64,000 bases of DNA from Desulfosporosinus sp. Sb-LF (GCF_004766055.1 NZ_SPQR01000006.1:1-64000), one strand, 5' to 3'. Positions 36,568 through 47,775 are shown, counted from the first letter of the stretch. Numbers and translations are program-made. The notes: generated by a model not told the origin, from the sequence alone.

Positions 36568-37387
36568 GGGACTTGTGTGACATAGCGCTCGGTGCTTACG
36601 ACGCAGAGCAAACTAACCGTTCAAACGTCTGGCTTTGGGGTGCGGGGTGCCCGCCAAAAGCGCCATCCTTGGCGCATTGGCGGCAGTGCACGTCCTTGTG
36701 CACTGCCCCGTGTCTGGGGTCGGTCGCTTGAACGGAAGTTTGCTAGGCTGCTTACGTAAAGACGTCGCGCTCTGTCACACTGCGTCCTGGGCTTGGGTCG
36801 GGACGTGGGGGGACGAAGGACGGACGGGAGATGGACCATTCGGGTGGACGGCACATTTCATGTGCACCGTCTGCGTGCCGGTCGTGGGGTCGGTCGCTTG
36901 GACGGAAGTTTGCTAGGCTGCTTACGTAAAGACGTCGCGCTCTGTCACACTGCGTCCTGGGCTTGGGTCGGGAGGACGTGGGGGGACGAAGGACGGACGG
37001 GAGATGGACCATTTGGGTGGACGGCACATTTCATGTGCACCGTCTGCGTGCCGGTCGTGGGGTCGGTCGCTTGGACGGAAGTTTGCTAGGCTGCTTACGT
37101 AAAGACGTCGCGCTCTGTCACACTGCGTCCTGGGCTTGGGTCGGGAGGACGTGGGGGGACGAAGGACGGACGGGAGATGGACCATTTGGGTGGACGGCAC
37201 ATTTCATGAGCACCGTCTGCGTGCAAGTCGTGGTGTCAGATCGCTTGGACGGAAGTTTGCTAGGCTGCTTACGTAAAGACGTCGCGCTTTGTCACACTGC
37301 GTGCTGGGCTTGGGTCGGGGGGACGCAGGGGACAGACGGAGATGAACCATTCGGGTGGACGGCACATTTTATGTGCATCGTCTGGCG
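36568..37387. repeat. Family A array: one full unit plus three extra right halves
   Basis: The full unit runs from GGGACTTGTGTGACATAGCGC to about 36875. The right half (GGTCGGTCGCTTG...GACGGCACAT...CCGTCTGCGTGC) then repeats near 36891, 37064 and 37237, pitch 170-173 bp, with high identity. The array ends 24 bases before the hrcA promoter. Confidence 0.85.
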
Positions 37388-37410
37388 TAATAATTTATCT
37401 AAAATGATTC

Positions 37411-37439
37411 TTGACAAAGGGAATTTTCAGTGGTAATGT
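37411..37439 (+). promoter_or_regulatory. Sigma-A promoter of the hrcA-dnaK operon
   Basis: TTGACA (37411-37416), 17-base spacer, TAATGT (37434-37439) preceded by TGG (extended -10). The CIRCE operator lies just downstream. Confidence 0.85.
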
Positions 37440-37453
37440 GATGTCATAAGTTG

Positions 37454-37480
37454 TTAGCACTCATCTTAATAGAGTGCTAA
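37454..37480 (+). promoter_or_regulatory. CIRCE operator (HrcA binding site)
   Basis: TTAGCACTC, nine bases, GAGTGCTAA: a perfect match to the CIRCE consensus. It represses hrcA-grpE-dnaK(-dnaJ) through HrcA until heat or unfolded protein titrates the GroE-dependent repressor. Confidence 0.97.
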
Positions 37481-37531
37481 CAAACAAAAAATCTACATAT
37501 GGGGAACCCCATAGGAAAGGCGGAAAGCAAG

Positions 37532-38563
37532 ATGCAAATGGATGAACGCAAGCGAAAGATACTTAGGGCGATTGTTCAGGATTATATTGCTACCGCTGAA
37601 CCAATTGGCTCACGAACGATTGCACGCAAATTTGATCTTGGCGTGTCTCCAGCGACGATTCGTAATGAGATGGCTGATTTGGAAGATTTGGGGTTCATTG
37701 AACAACCGCATACGTCTGCGGGGCGAATTCCTTCGGATGCGGGGTATCGTTATTTTGTAGATTGCCTGATGGATCCTCAAACACTCAATGAAGAGGAAAA
37801 GGAAATCATTGAGCGGGATAGCACAAGGAGGATTCATGAGATTCAGGAAGTCATTTCACACACCAGTAAATTGTTGTCTGAACTTACCAATTTAACAAGC
37901 CTTGTTCTTGGACCGAATAAAGGGAAAAGTACGTTTGGCAAAATGCACTTTTTGCCATATCAACCGGGTCAGGTTATCATGGTAATCGTGAAAGAAAATG
38001 GTGCTGTAGAAAACCATATCATAGATGTCGGGGAGAATCTGACGGCTGAAGAACTGCAGCAGGTAGCTGGGATCTTCAACCAGAAGATGCGAGGGTATTC
38101 TCTAGATCAGGTTAAGCGTACCATGTTACATGAAATTTACAGTGAACTGTCTCGCCAAAGACACTTGATCGATAATACCTTAGATATTTTAAGTGCGATT
38201 TTGGATGACAGCGAAGAAGAGGAACGTATTTATCTGGGCGGGACTCTCAATATGCTCAATCAGCCCGAATTTCGGGATTTAGGTAAGGTTAAAGCCCTTT
38301 TTAAAGTGTTTGAAGAAAATGAGCCCTTGAAAAAACTGCTGAGTCCTCATCATGAGGGACTAAATGTTACCATTGGTGGAGAAAATAGGTTGAAGGAATT
38401 TCATGATTGTAGTGTGATCTCCGCAACTTATAAAGTGAATGGACTGACTATCGGAGCGGTAGGAGTGCTGGGGCCAACCCGAATGGACTATGGCAAAGTG
38501 ATTGCTATTGTTGACTTTATGACACGCAGCCTCACGGAAATTCTTACGAAACGCAGGCGGTGA
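37532..38563 (+). CDS. hrcA: Heat-inducible transcription repressor HrcA
   Basis: 343 aa. Winged-helix N-terminus with DYIATAEPIGSRTIARKF and SPATIRNEMADLE, then IEQPHTSAGRIPSDAGYRYF, all HrcA signatures; the GAF-like domain follows. ATG 37532 begins MQMDERKRKIL, and the frame is open to ATG 37499. First gene of its own CIRCE-controlled operon. Confidence 0.95.
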   Translation: MQMDERKRKILRAIVQDYIATAEPIGSRTIARKFDLGVSPATIRNEMADLEDLGFIEQPHTSAGRIPSDAGYRYFVDCLMDPQTLNEEEKEIIERDSTRRIHEIQEVISHTSKLLSELTNLTSLVLGPNKGKSTFGKMHFLPYQPGQVIMVIVKENGAVENHIIDVGENLTAEELQQVAGIFNQKMRGYSLDQVKRTMLHEIYSELSRQRHLIDNTLDILSAILDDSEEEERIYLGGTLNMLNQPEFRDLGKVKALFKVFEENEPLKKLLSPHHEGLNVTIGGENRLKEFHDCSVISATYKVNGLTIGAVGVLGPTRMDYGKVIAIVDFMTRSLTEILTKRRR

Positions 38564-38640
38564 CGGATGGAGTGAAATTACTCCGCTCACCACAGCGCCG
38601 TCGTTATTTGCGATTAGTTTCGAACGGCCGTGATGGATTG
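38564..38640. repeat. Short family B-like fragment after hrcA
   Basis: CACAGCGCCGTCG (38591-38603) recurs just after the dnaK stop at 41186-41198. The following bases diverge (GTTATTTGCGATTAG versus CTATCATGCTTGATTA). A small remnant within the hrcA-grpE gap. Confidence 0.4.
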
Positions 38641-38719
38641 TAAATTACTGATGCGGTGACTGGGCCTTTTGGTCCGTTAAATATAATAGTATAGTTTTTG
38701 ATATGAGAGGTGATTGTAC

Positions 38720-39328
38720 ATGGGGCGAATGAGAGAAGAAACTCTCAAAGACCGAAAGCTGAGTATGGACGAGGAGCGTATGCAGGGCACACAAGAGCTT
38801 GAACCTGAGAATTTGGTCCAGGACGAAGAAAGCCTGGATGACAAGGATATGAGCCCTCAAGAGAAAATTCTGACGCTAGAGGCGGAGCTTGCTCAGTCCA
38901 GAGCTAAAGCAGAGGAACATTTCGATCGGTTGCAACGTCTGCAGGCAGAATTCGATAACTACCGAAAACGGACGCAGAAGGAAAAAACAGAACTTATAAA
39001 ATATGCGTCCGAACGCCTTGTAGGAGAGTTGCTTCCCGTTTTGGACAATTTTGAACGGGCGGCCAGTGCGGCTCAAATTAATCCTGATTTTACATCTTTT
39101 TCACAAGGTGTGGATATGATTCTTCGCCAAATGCAAAATACGCTTGGCAAAGAAGGCTTAAAGGCGATGGAAGCTGTTGGCCAGCCGTTTGACCCGAACC
39201 TTCATGAAGCGGTTCTCCGGGTCGAATCTGAAGAACATCCTGAGAATACCGTCGTGGAAGAACTGCAAAAAGGGTATTATCTCAAAGAAAAAGTTTTACG
39301 CCCTAGTATGGTTAAAGTTTCGAACTAG
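38720..39328 (+). CDS. grpE: GrpE, nucleotide exchange factor for DnaK
   Basis: 202 aa. Acidic N-terminus, long coiled-coil helix (LQAEFDNYRKRTQKEKTEL), then the conserved C-terminal region EAVLRVESEEHPENTVVEEL and GYYLKEKVLRPSMVKVS. Releases ADP from DnaK. ATG 38720 follows GAGGTGA by 7 bases. Confidence 0.96.
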   Translation: MGRMREETLKDRKLSMDEERMQGTQELEPENLVQDEESLDDKDMSPQEKILTLEAELAQSRAKAEEHFDRLQRLQAEFDNYRKRTQKEKTELIKYASERLVGELLPVLDNFERAASAAQINPDFTSFSQGVDMILRQMQNTLGKEGLKAMEAVGQPFDPNLHEAVLRVESEEHPENTVVEELQKGYYLKEKVLRPSMVKVSN

Positions 39329-39347
39329 TTAAAGGAGGAAGAAAACA

Positions 39348-41183
39348 ATGGGAAAAATAATTGGTATTGACTTAGGTACAACAAACTCTTGCGTTGCAGT
39401 TATGGAAGGCGGAGAAGCAGTTGTCATCCCTAATGCGGAAGGTAACCGGACTACTCCATCTGTTGTAGGTTTCTCAAAATCTGGTGAGCGATTAGTGGGT
39501 CAGGTAGCCAAGCGCCAATCTGTTTCAAACCCCGACAAGACCGTTAGTTCCATTAAACGTCATATGGGTTCTGACTTTAAAGTGAAGATTGAAGATAAGA
39601 CTTATAGCCCACAAGAAATTTCCGCAATGGTTCTCCAAAAGCTTAAAACGGATGCAGAAGCTTATCTTGGGCAATCGGTGACCCAAGCGGTCATTACGGT
39701 TCCTGCTTATTTTACAGATGCCCAGCGTCAAGCTACTAAAGATGCAGGAGCCATTTCCGGGCTTGAAGTACTTCGTATTATTAATGAACCAACAGCCGCA
39801 GCGCTTGCGTACGGTCTTGACAAAGAGAACGACCAAACCGTCTTAGTGTATGATTTAGGGGGCGGAACCTTTGATGTGTCAGTCCTCGAGTTAAGTCAGG
39901 GCATGGTTGAAGTGAAAGCTACGAGTGGGAATAATAATTTAGGTGGCGACGATTTTGACCAACGCTTGATTGACTATATGGTGGCAGAATATAAGAAAAG
40001 TCATGGTGCAGATCTTTCTAAAGACCGAGTTGCCCTCCAACGTTTAAAAGAGGCTGCAGAAAAGGCGAAGATCGAGCTTTCTGGTGTAACGAACTCAAAC
40101 GTCAATCTCCCGTTCATCACCATGACGGAAGAGGGACCTCAACATTTGGATATGAATATTTCTCGGGCTAAGTTCGAAGAAATTATTTCGGATCTCGTGG
40201 ATTCAACTCTTGGTCCCACACGCCAAGCCCTTGAAGATGCCAAACTTTCCTGGGGTAAAATTGATCAGATTATTTTAGTGGGTGGATCTACCCGTATCCC
40301 ATCCGTCGTAGAAGCTATTAAGAAATTAAGCGGAAAAGAACCTCACAAAGGGGTCAACCCTGATGAAGTGGTCGCCATGGGTGCGGCTATTCAAGGGGGC
40401 GTTCTTAGCGGTGAAGTGAAGGATATGATCTTGCTGGATGTTACCCCACTTTCCTTGGGGATTGAAACCCTTGGTGGAGTATTCACTCGGATTATTGAAC
40501 GGAATGCTACCATTCCGACCACTAAATCCCAAACGTTCTCAACCGCTGCAGATAATCAAACCTCCGTTGATATTCATGTACTCCAAGGGGAACGTGAAAT
40601 GGCGAGCTACAACAAGACGCTCGGACGTTTCCAACTCTCAGGTATTCCTCCTGCACCACGTGGTATTCCACAAATCGAAGTGAAATTCGATATTGATGCC
40701 AATGGTATTGTTCACGTCTCTGCGAAGGATACCGCTACTGGAAATGAACAAAAAGTGACCATTACTTCCTCTACAGGTCTTTCTAAGGAAGATATCGAGA
40801 AAATGAAGCAAGACGCTGAAGTTCATGCTGAAGAAGATAAGAAAAACAGAGAACTGATCGATGCTAAGAACCAAGCTGATTCACTGGCCTATCAAACAGA
40901 GAAAACCTTGAAAGAGTTTGAAGGTAAGGGTGATGCTGCAGAAGTTGACAGCATTAAAAAAGCAATGGAAGACTTGAAAGCAGCAGCTGCCGCTGATAAC
41001 GTCGAAGAGATTAATGCGAAAACTGAGGCACTGAACAAAGTCCTTCATCCATACATCGAAAAAATGTATCAACAACAAGCGGCCCAAGATCCAAATGCAG
41101 GGGCACAGCCTGGTGCGGAAGAGCAGTCTAAAAAAGATGATGATGTTGTGGATGCTGAATTCACGGAAGTGAAGAAGGATTAA
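39348..41183 (+). CDS. dnaK: Chaperone DnaK (Hsp70)
   Basis: 611 aa. [17 protein letters not shown] at the N-terminus, [28 protein letters not shown], and [16 protein letters not shown] in the substrate domain; acidic C-terminal tail [12 protein letters not shown]. Lacks the insert of Gram-negative DnaK. Start after AAAGGAGG. Third gene of the CIRCE operon; a family B repeat begins at its stop codon. Confidence 0.98.
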   Translation: MGKIIGIDLGTTNSCVAVMEGGEAVVIPNAEGNRTTPSVVGFSKSGERLVGQVAKRQSVSNPDKTVSSIKRHMGSDFKVKIEDKTYSPQEISAMVLQKLKTDAEAYLGQSVTQAVITVPAYFTDAQRQATKDAGAISGLEVLRIINEPTAAALAYGLDKENDQTVLVYDLGGGTFDVSVLELSQGMVEVKATSGNNNLGGDDFDQRLIDYMVAEYKKSHGADLSKDRVALQRLKEAAEKAKIELSGVTNSNVNLPFITMTEEGPQHLDMNISRAKFEEIISDLVDSTLGPTRQALEDAKLSWGKIDQIILVGGSTRIPSVVEAIKKLSGKEPHKGVNPDEVVAMGAAIQGGVLSGEVKDMILLDVTPLSLGIETLGGVFTRIIERNATIPTTKSQTFSTAADNQTSVDIHVLQGEREMASYNKTLGRFQLSGIPPAPRGIPQIEVKFDIDANGIVHVSAKDTATGNEQKVTITSSTGLSKEDIEKMKQDAEVHAEEDKKNRELIDAKNQADSLAYQTEKTLKEFEGKGDAAEVDSIKKAMEDLKAAAAADNVEEINAKTEALNKVLHPYIEKMYQQQAAQDPNAGAQPGAEEQSKKDDDVVDAEFTEVKKD

Positions 41184-41459
41184 CCCACAGCGCCGTCGCT
41201 ATCATGCTTGATTACGAGCGAGCGTTGGCAAAACCTCTGGGCTGTTCTGGTCGCATGCAATGCCATCCTTGGCGCATGCGACACTAGGAACATCCTGTTC
41301 CGTCGAATGTGAACCGTTGCCACGCTTGCGCTTCGTAATCGAAGCACGATGGACGCGACTCTGCTGAATGGGTTCGCTCCGCAATTAACTCCATCCGGGG
41401 CTGGGAACGGCGAGGGTTGGAGGTTGAATTGCTTTGCTCCCAACTTTGGTAAAGCTGAG
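41184..41459. repeat. Family B repeat between dnaK and dnaJ
   Basis: Shares CGCATGC-n-ATGCCATCCTTGGCGCATG and CACTAGGAACATCCTGTTCC with the 19.1-kb copy. Its other half (GCTTCG-TAAT-CGAAGC hairpin and a CG-rich tail) is unique in the window. Terminal inverted repeats are not recognisable, so it is a mosaic copy. Confidence 0.65.
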
Positions 41460-41502
41460 CTTCGATCATCTGAGGAATGATATGCCTAGAGGGAAATATT
41501 GG

Positions 41503-41541
41503 GGGTGCAAAGGTGCTAAAGCCTTTGTGCCCGCATTTTTT
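41503..41541 (+). terminator. Intrinsic terminator before dnaJ
   Basis: GGGTGCAAAGG pairs with CCTTTGTGCCC (two G-U pairs), followed by GCATTTTTTG. It separates dnaK from dnaJ and implies a separate dnaJ promoter or partial read-through. Confidence 0.75.
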
Positions 41542-41587
41542 GAGTTTATGGTATAGAGAGATAAAAATCCTTTATAAGGATATTTCC

Positions 41588-41616
41588 TTGTGCTTGAAGG
41601 GGAAGGATCATATAAT
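41588..41616 (+). promoter_or_regulatory. Candidate dnaJ promoter
   Basis: TTGTGC (41588-41593), 17-base spacer, perfect TATAAT (41611-41616), about 66 bases before dnaJ. Confidence 0.5.
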
Positions 41617-41630
41617 ACTAAAGAACTTAA

Positions 41631-42797
<1,167 letters not shown>

Positions 42798-42812
42798 AAA
42801 GGAGACTACGCG

Positions 42813-43754
42813 ATGAATTGGCGTGAAGTGGCGGTAACCGTTTCATCTGAAGGAGAGGAAGCGGTTGCCGACCTTTTTTATCAGTTGGGGTGCCCTGGTG
42901 TTAGCGTGGAAGACCCCGAACTCTTGCAGAAGTATGTGGAATCGGGAGCATGGGATTACCATGATTTTGGCGAAGTGGAACTCACAGGAATATCTGTAGT
43001 CAAGGGCTATTTCCCAGAACATGAGGAGTTAGCAAGCAAACTTGAGAATCTTGATTTGGGGATCCGAGAACTTGTACAACGTTTTCCAAACTGGGTTGTT
43101 CAGGCTAAAGGGGTCTCGCTAAAGGAAGAAGATTGGGCAACCGCGTGGAAGGCTTATTTTAAACCGATTCGTATCGGAAAGAATTTCCTTATTAAACCAA
43201 CCTGGGAGCAGGCAGAACTTTTACCAGGAGATATTGTTCTGGAACTCGATCCTGGTATGGCGTTTGGTACTGGGACTCATGCTACGACCACGCTGTGTTT
43301 GGAAGCGCTGGAAGACATCGTTAAACCGGGACAAACTGTGTTCGATTTGGGGACAGGCTCCGGTATCTTAGCGATTGCAGCCGCAAAACTAGGGGCGAAG
43401 GTGGCGGCGGTGGATCTTGATGCGGTTGCAACAAGGGTTGCTCAGGAAAATGTCGACTTGAATCAAGTGAATGATCGAGTAGAGGTTTTGCTTGGGGATT
43501 TAGGGACTGTGCTCACGGGACAAGCCGATGTCGTGATTGCCAATATCATTGCAGATATTATTTTAATCCTACTCTCTGATTTGAAACGTATATTACGCCC
43601 GGACGGTGAATTTTTAGCCTCGGGCATTATCGAAAATCGAGCTGACGAGGTGGAATTGGGATTAAAGGAAGCTGGGCTTGAAATAATAGAACGTGTTGAA
43701 GATTCTGGTTGGATATTATTTCGAGCAAGGTGGGCTAAGCATGAATCGGTTTAA
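42813..43754 (+). CDS. prmA: Ribosomal protein L11 methyltransferase
   Basis: 313 aa. [20 protein letters not shown] and the SAM-binding [19 protein letters not shown] (about residues 175-193), then ANIIADIIL (NxxA/NPPY-like). Trimethylates L11 lysines and N-terminus. Start 15 bases after dnaJ, and the 3' end overlaps rsmE by 14 bases: a dnaJ-prmA-rsmE unit. Confidence 0.95.
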   Translation: MNWREVAVTVSSEGEEAVADLFYQLGCPGVSVEDPELLQKYVESGAWDYHDFGEVELTGISVVKGYFPEHEELASKLENLDLGIRELVQRFPNWVVQAKGVSLKEEDWATAWKAYFKPIRIGKNFLIKPTWEQAELLPGDIVLELDPGMAFGTGTHATTTLCLEALEDIVKPGQTVFDLGTGSGILAIAAAKLGAKVAAVDLDAVATRVAQENVDLNQVNDRVEVLLGDLGTVLTGQADVVIANIIADIILILLSDLKRILRPDGEFLASGIIENRADEVELGLKEAGLEIIERVEDSGWILFRARWAKHESV

Positions 43755-44478
43755 AATTACAGAGCTTGGCAAAGAAGTCTTTTGGTTGCGTGATTCGGAA
43801 CGTGACCATCTCGTCCGGGTTCTCAGGCTTTCACCTGGAGATTTAATCATTGGTTTTGATAACACCGGGACGGAGTATACCAGTGTTATCCGGAAGATCG
43901 AGGACAAAAGCGTAACCTGTCTGATTCTTAGTACGGATCATCCCGATGTGGAGGCCCATACCTCTGTTTACATTGTTGCGGGACTCTCCAAAGGGGAGAA
44001 AATGGAATGGGTAATCCAAAAAGGCACCGAACTGGGCATGAAGGGTCTCATCCCATTGCGAGCAAAACGTTCGATCATGCACCTTGAGGGAAGCAAAGCT
44101 CAAGAACGGGTCGTTCGTTGGCAAAAAATTGCATCAGAAGCATCGAAACAGTCTCATAGGGTTCAGGAACCCGAAATATTAGCAGTCTGCGATTGGAAAG
44201 AACTAGAGAGTCATTTGCCGCAAGGCACCCAGTGGCTTATTCCCTATGAAGAGGAAAAGACTCAGCGTTTAACCACCGTACTTAACACACTAGATTCAGA
44301 ACGACCTATTGCTATACTTATTGGTCCTGAGGGGGGCTTTGAGTCTGCCGAAGTGGCCTGGGCTCAAGAAAAATTGGGGGCTCAAAGTGTTTCGCTCGGA
44401 CCGCGAATTCTCCGGACGGAAACGGCTTCCTTGGCAACGCTCACCATGGTTTTGGCCCATTATGGGGATTTAGGCTAG
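43741..44478 (+). CDS. rsmE: 16S rRNA (uracil-N3) methyltransferase RsmE
   Basis: 245 aa SPOUT-class enzyme: N-terminal RNA-binding domain, then [13 protein letters not shown] and [14 protein letters not shown] forming the knotted SAM site. Methylates U1498 of 16S rRNA. ATG 43741 follows AAGGTGG. The stop (44476-44478) is two bases from the start of a family A array. Confidence 0.94.
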   Translation: MNRFKITELGKEVFWLRDSERDHLVRVLRLSPGDLIIGFDNTGTEYTSVIRKIEDKSVTCLILSTDHPDVEAHTSVYIVAGLSKGEKMEWVIQKGTELGMKGLIPLRAKRSIMHLEGSKAQERVVRWQKIASEASKQSHRVQEPEILAVCDWKELESHLPQGTQWLIPYEEEKTQRLTTVLNTLDSERPIAILIGPEGGFESAEVAWAQEKLGAQSVSLGPRILRTETASLATLTMVLAHYGDLG

Positions 44479-44480
44479 AA

Positions 44481-45135
44481 GGGACTTGTGTGGCATAGCG
44501 CTCAGTGCTTACGACGCAGAGCAAACTAACCGTTCAAGTGACTGGCTTTGGGGAACGGGGTTCCCGCCAGATGGGCCGTCCATGGCCCACTGGCGGCAGC
44601 GCACGTCCTGTGCGCTGCCCCGTGTCTGGGGTCGGTCGCTTGAACGGAAGTTTGCTATTCTGCTTACGTAAAGACGTCGCGCTCTGTCACACTGCGTCCC
44701 GGGGCCTGGGCCGGGAGGACGGTGGGAACGATGGAGACGGACGGGGGATGGACCGTTTGGGTGGACGGCACATTTCATGTGCACCGTCTGCGTGCAAGTC
44801 GTGGGGTCGGTCGCTTGAACGGAAGTTTGCTATTCTGCTTACGTAAAGACGTCGCGCTCTGTCACACTGCGTCCCGGGGCCTGGGCCGAGGGGACGAGGG
44901 AACGAAGAACGGGCGGGAGATGGATCGTTTGGGTGGACGGCACATTTCATGTGCACCGTCTGCGTGCAAGTCGTGGGGTCGGTCGCTTGAACGAAAGTTT
45001 GCTATTCTGCTTACGTAAAGACGTCGCGCTCTGTTATACTGCGTCCCAGGCTTGGGTCGGGGGACGGTGGGGACAGGGACGGGGATGGACCATTCGGGTG
45101 GACGGCACATTTTGTGTGCACCGTCTGCGTGAGGT
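44481..45135. repeat. Family A array: one full unit plus two extra right halves
   Basis: The full unit differs from others by paired changes: helix GGGCC/GGCCC (44573-44588) and hairpin GGCAGCGCAC-GTCCT-GTGCGCTGCC (44595-44619). The right half repeats near 44808 and 44980. All copies here have GCTATTCTGCTTACG where other loci have GCTRGGCTGCTTACG, so the copies within this locus were homogenised. Confidence 0.85.
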
Positions 45136-45213
45136 AGGGGTATGAAGAGTGGACTTTGAAACGTTATTCAAGGATTAAACTCGTTAGTTGTTTTGAAAAA
45201 GGGTGGATTTTAT

Positions 45214-46539
45214 ATGTCTTGCCAAGTCGAACAAGTCAAAGAACATTTGTCGGTTTGTTTCGTCACTCTTGGTTGTAAAGTAAACCAAACCGAAAGCGAG
45301 GCGATGGCCCAGCTATTTCGGGAGGCGGACTATCAGGTGGTCGGTGCTTCAGAGGAAACGGATGTTGTCGTTGTTAATACCTGTACTGTGACGAATACAG
45401 GAGATAGTAAATCCCGTCAAGTTATTCGTCGTATGGTGAAGACACATCCGGAGAGTATTGTGGTAGTCATGGGGTGTTATGCGCAAACGGCGCCAGGAGA
45501 GGTTCTGGGTATTGAGGGCGTTGATCTGGTTTTGGGAACACAAGATCGGTTGAAGATCTTGGAGTGGATTGAGCGAGTCAAGGAAGAGCAAGATCCTCAG
45601 AACGCGGTACATGGAATTAGGGAAGCGAAGGAGTTTGAAGAGCTTCCACAACTTCGTGAAGAACACCGTACTAGAGCGTTTCTAAAGATTCAGGAAGGAT
45701 GCAATCAATTCTGCACCTATTGTATTATTCCTTATGCTCGAGGTCCGTTGCGGAGTCGCCTCCCTGAGATGGCGATTGCTGAGGCTCGTCGTTTGGTTGA
45801 AGCGGGGTATCCGGAAATTGTCCTGACTGGGATTCATACTGGGTTTTATGGACAAGATTTAGAACAAGGTTGGAACTTAGCTCGCCTGGTTCGGGAACTC
45901 GTAAAAATTCCCCAGCTTCGCCGATTGCGTTTGAGTTCAATCGAGCCCATGGAATACACTCCTGAGCTGATCGAGAGCATTGTTTCTTCGGATAAGGTCT
46001 GTCCTCATTTACATATGCCCTTACAGAGTGGTAGCGATAGGATATTAACTCGCATGCGGCGTCCGTACTCGCTAAGCGAGTATCGTGATTTGCTTGACAG
46101 ACTGCGTCATCAGATTCCAAACCTTGCAGTCACAACAGATATCATCGCCGGCTTTCCAGGGGAAACGGAAGAGGATCATGCAGCGACTTTAGCTTTTGTG
46201 AAGTCCTGCGATTTTTCGGGTATTAATGTTTTTCCATATTCAAAACGGAAGGGAACCCCCGCCGCAGACTATCCTGATCAAGTTTTGAAGAAAGTTAAAG
46301 AGCAACGGGTGAAGGATTTATTAGCGGTTGCCCGTGATAGTCAGGATGCGTTTGTTCGTCGTTTTATCGGGAAACCTGTGGAAGTGCTGATCGAATGGAT
46401 TGATCCTGAGGGAAATGCCATGGGGCATACGCCACATTATCTTCAGGTTCATTTATCGGCTCGTGAGGAAGGACAGGCCTGGGTTTCTAGGCAGTTTGTA
46501 ACGGTCGTTTTGAAAGAAGAGCATATCAAGGGATTATAA
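45214..46539 (+). CDS. mtaB: MtaB, tRNA t6A37 methylthiotransferase
   Basis: 441 aa. Methylthiotransferase architecture: N-terminal cluster domain with TLGCKVNQTESE and VVNTCTVTN, radical SAM CNQFCTYCIIPYARG (about residues 163-177), C-terminal TRAM domain. Converts t6A to ms2t6A at tRNA position 37. ATG 45214 is preceded by GGGTGG; the frame extends 7 codons further. Follows rsmE as in Bacillus (yqeV). Confidence 0.94.
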   Translation: MSCQVEQVKEHLSVCFVTLGCKVNQTESEAMAQLFREADYQVVGASEETDVVVVNTCTVTNTGDSKSRQVIRRMVKTHPESIVVVMGCYAQTAPGEVLGIEGVDLVLGTQDRLKILEWIERVKEEQDPQNAVHGIREAKEFEELPQLREEHRTRAFLKIQEGCNQFCTYCIIPYARGPLRSRLPEMAIAEARRLVEAGYPEIVLTGIHTGFYGQDLEQGWNLARLVRELVKIPQLRRLRLSSIEPMEYTPELIESIVSSDKVCPHLHMPLQSGSDRILTRMRRPYSLSEYRDLLDRLRHQIPNLAVTTDIIAGFPGETEEDHAATLAFVKSCDFSGINVFPYSKRKGTPAADYPDQVLKKVKEQRVKDLLAVARDSQDAFVRRFIGKPVEVLIEWIDPEGNAMGHTPHYLQVHLSAREEGQAWVSRQFVTVVLKEEHIKGL

Positions 46540-46614
46540 GCGTAAAAAATATTTTTGAATTTAGGAAGTTTAAACACTTCAGTCGAATAAGATAAAGAGG
46601 CAAGGAGAATGTAA

Positions 46615-46959
46615 ATGAAGGATTGTATTTTTTGTCAAATTGCTTTGAAAGAGATTCCTAGCGAAATAGCGTACGAAGACGATCAGGTGATTGCATTTAA
46701 AGATATTCAACCCTTAGCTCCTGTGCATTTGCTCGTTATTCCCAAGTGCCATTTGTGTAGTATTAATGATGTAACGCCCGAATACGAAGGTCTTATCGGA
46801 CATACTTTCAGTGTGATCCGTCGGTTGGCTAGTGAGTTCGGAGTGTCGGAATCCGGTTATAGGGTGGTTACGAATACTGGTACCGATGGGGGTCAAATCG
46901 TAGGGCATCTCCACTTTCATTTGCTCGGGGGGCAGGCTCTTAATGCCAAGATTGGGTGA
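46615..46959 (+). CDS. HIT-family nucleotide-binding hydrolase
   Basis: 114 aa. N-terminal CIFCQIALKEIPSEIAYED with the zinc-type cysteine pair, and the catalytic histidine triad GHLHFHLLGG at the C-terminus. Resembles HinT/purine nucleoside phosphoramidases. Start after AAGGAG. Confidence 0.92.
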   Translation: MKDCIFCQIALKEIPSEIAYEDDQVIAFKDIQPLAPVHLLVIPKCHLCSINDVTPEYEGLIGHTFSVIRRLASEFGVSESGYRVVTNTGTDGGQIVGHLHFHLLGGQALNAKIG

Positions 46960-46997
46960 TTTTTAGGGAGAATGAGTACACGAATGCTGAAGTGAAC

Positions 46998-47026
46998 TTG
47001 ACGCAACCTACTTCATCCAGTATAAT
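46998..47026 (+). promoter_or_regulatory. Promoter of rpsU-yqeY
   Basis: TTGACG (46998-47003), 17-base spacer, TATAAT (47021-47026): near-consensus sigma-A promoter 48 bases before rpsU. Confidence 0.85.
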
Positions 47027-47073
47027 AGTAAAGGTATATTTGTGGATGATCCAGTGGAGGGAGGGATAAGACA

Positions 47074-47250
47074 ATGAGTGAAGTCAAAGTTGGTAAAAAC
47101 GAATCCCTGGATGCGGCACTCCGCCGGTTCAAGCGTACTTGTCAAAAGGCAGGGGTTAGTGCTGAGGCTCGTAAGCACGAAGCATATGAAAAACCAAGCG
47201 TGAAGAAAAAGAAGAAATCTGAAGCTGCACGTAAACGCAAGTTTAAGTAA
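47074..47250 (+). CDS. rpsU: 30S ribosomal protein S21
   Basis: 58 aa, highly basic: [20 protein letters not shown] at the start and a lysine/arginine-rich tail ([15 protein letters not shown]). Typical S21, which binds near the 3' end of 16S rRNA. Preceded by GGAGGGAGGG and followed after 13 bases by yqeY, the conserved rpsU-yqeY pair. Confidence 0.96.
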   Translation: MSEVKVGKNESLDAALRRFKRTCQKAGVSAEARKHEAYEKPSVKKKKKSEAARKRKFK

Positions 47251-47263
47251 GGAGTGTCTCGAA

Positions 47264-47716
47264 TTGACCCTGAAGGATCGCCTCGTTGAGGATATGAAGG
47301 TTGCCATGAAGGCCAAAGAGGAGGGGAAGGTAAGACTTTCCGTTATCCGAATGGCTAGAGCAGCTATAAAGAATGCTGAGATTGACAAGAAAATTGAATT
47401 TAACGATGCTCAAGTCATCGAAGTATTAGCACGCGAACTGAAACTGCGTCGAGATGCGCTTGAAGTTTTTGGGCAAGCGGATCGCCCCGAACAGGTTAAG
47501 GCTCTGGAAGAGGAAATGGCTGTTCTAATGGACTACCTTCCTCAACAGCTTTCCGAAGGGGAAATTCGCCAGCTCGTTCAAGAGATCATCGCCACAGTGG
47601 GGGCTCAAGGCCCTAAAGACCTCGGTAAAGTCATGGGGGCATTATCCCCTAAGACGAAAGGCCGTGCAGATGGCAAAGTAGTTAATTTGCTTGTACGGGA
47701 AATGCTCGGGGCATAA
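47264..47716 (+). CDS. yqeY: GatB/YqeY domain protein
   Basis: 150 aa. LKDRLVEDMKVAMKAKEEGK at the N-terminus and MGALSPKTKGRADGKVVN near the C-terminus are typical of YqeY, related to the tail domain of GatB; proposed tRNA-binding role. TTG start 9 bases after AAGGAG. A very long terminator hairpin follows. Confidence 0.92.
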   Translation: MTLKDRLVEDMKVAMKAKEEGKVRLSVIRMARAAIKNAEIDKKIEFNDAQVIEVLARELKLRRDALEVFGQADRPEQVKALEEEMAVLMDYLPQQLSEGEIRQLVQEIIATVGAQGPKDLGKVMGALSPKTKGRADGKVVNLLVREMLGA

Positions 47717-47722
47717 TACGCT

Positions 47723-47775
47723 TACCATGAAAAGGGACTGGGTTGCTAAGGCAGCCCAGTCCCTTTTCATGGTAA
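47723..47775 (+). terminator. Terminator after yqeY
   Basis: TTACCATGAAAAGGGACTGG... pairs with its complement over about 25 bp with a single G-U and a 4-base loop. The T-run is poor, but the stem is among the longest in the window. Confidence 0.75.

Noticed and set aside
36568-37387. CRISPR array
   Set aside because: The direct repeats are 170 bp or longer with no short repeat-unique spacer pattern, and no cas genes are nearby.
44509-45110. Proline/arginine-rich proteins encoded in the repeats (recurring minus-strand frames such as MCRPPKWSISRPSFV and plus-strand frames with LERKFAGLLT)
   Set aside because: The frames recur only because the repeat recurs. Lengths and ends shift with indels, no ribosome sites precede them, and substitutions preserve base pairing rather than codons.
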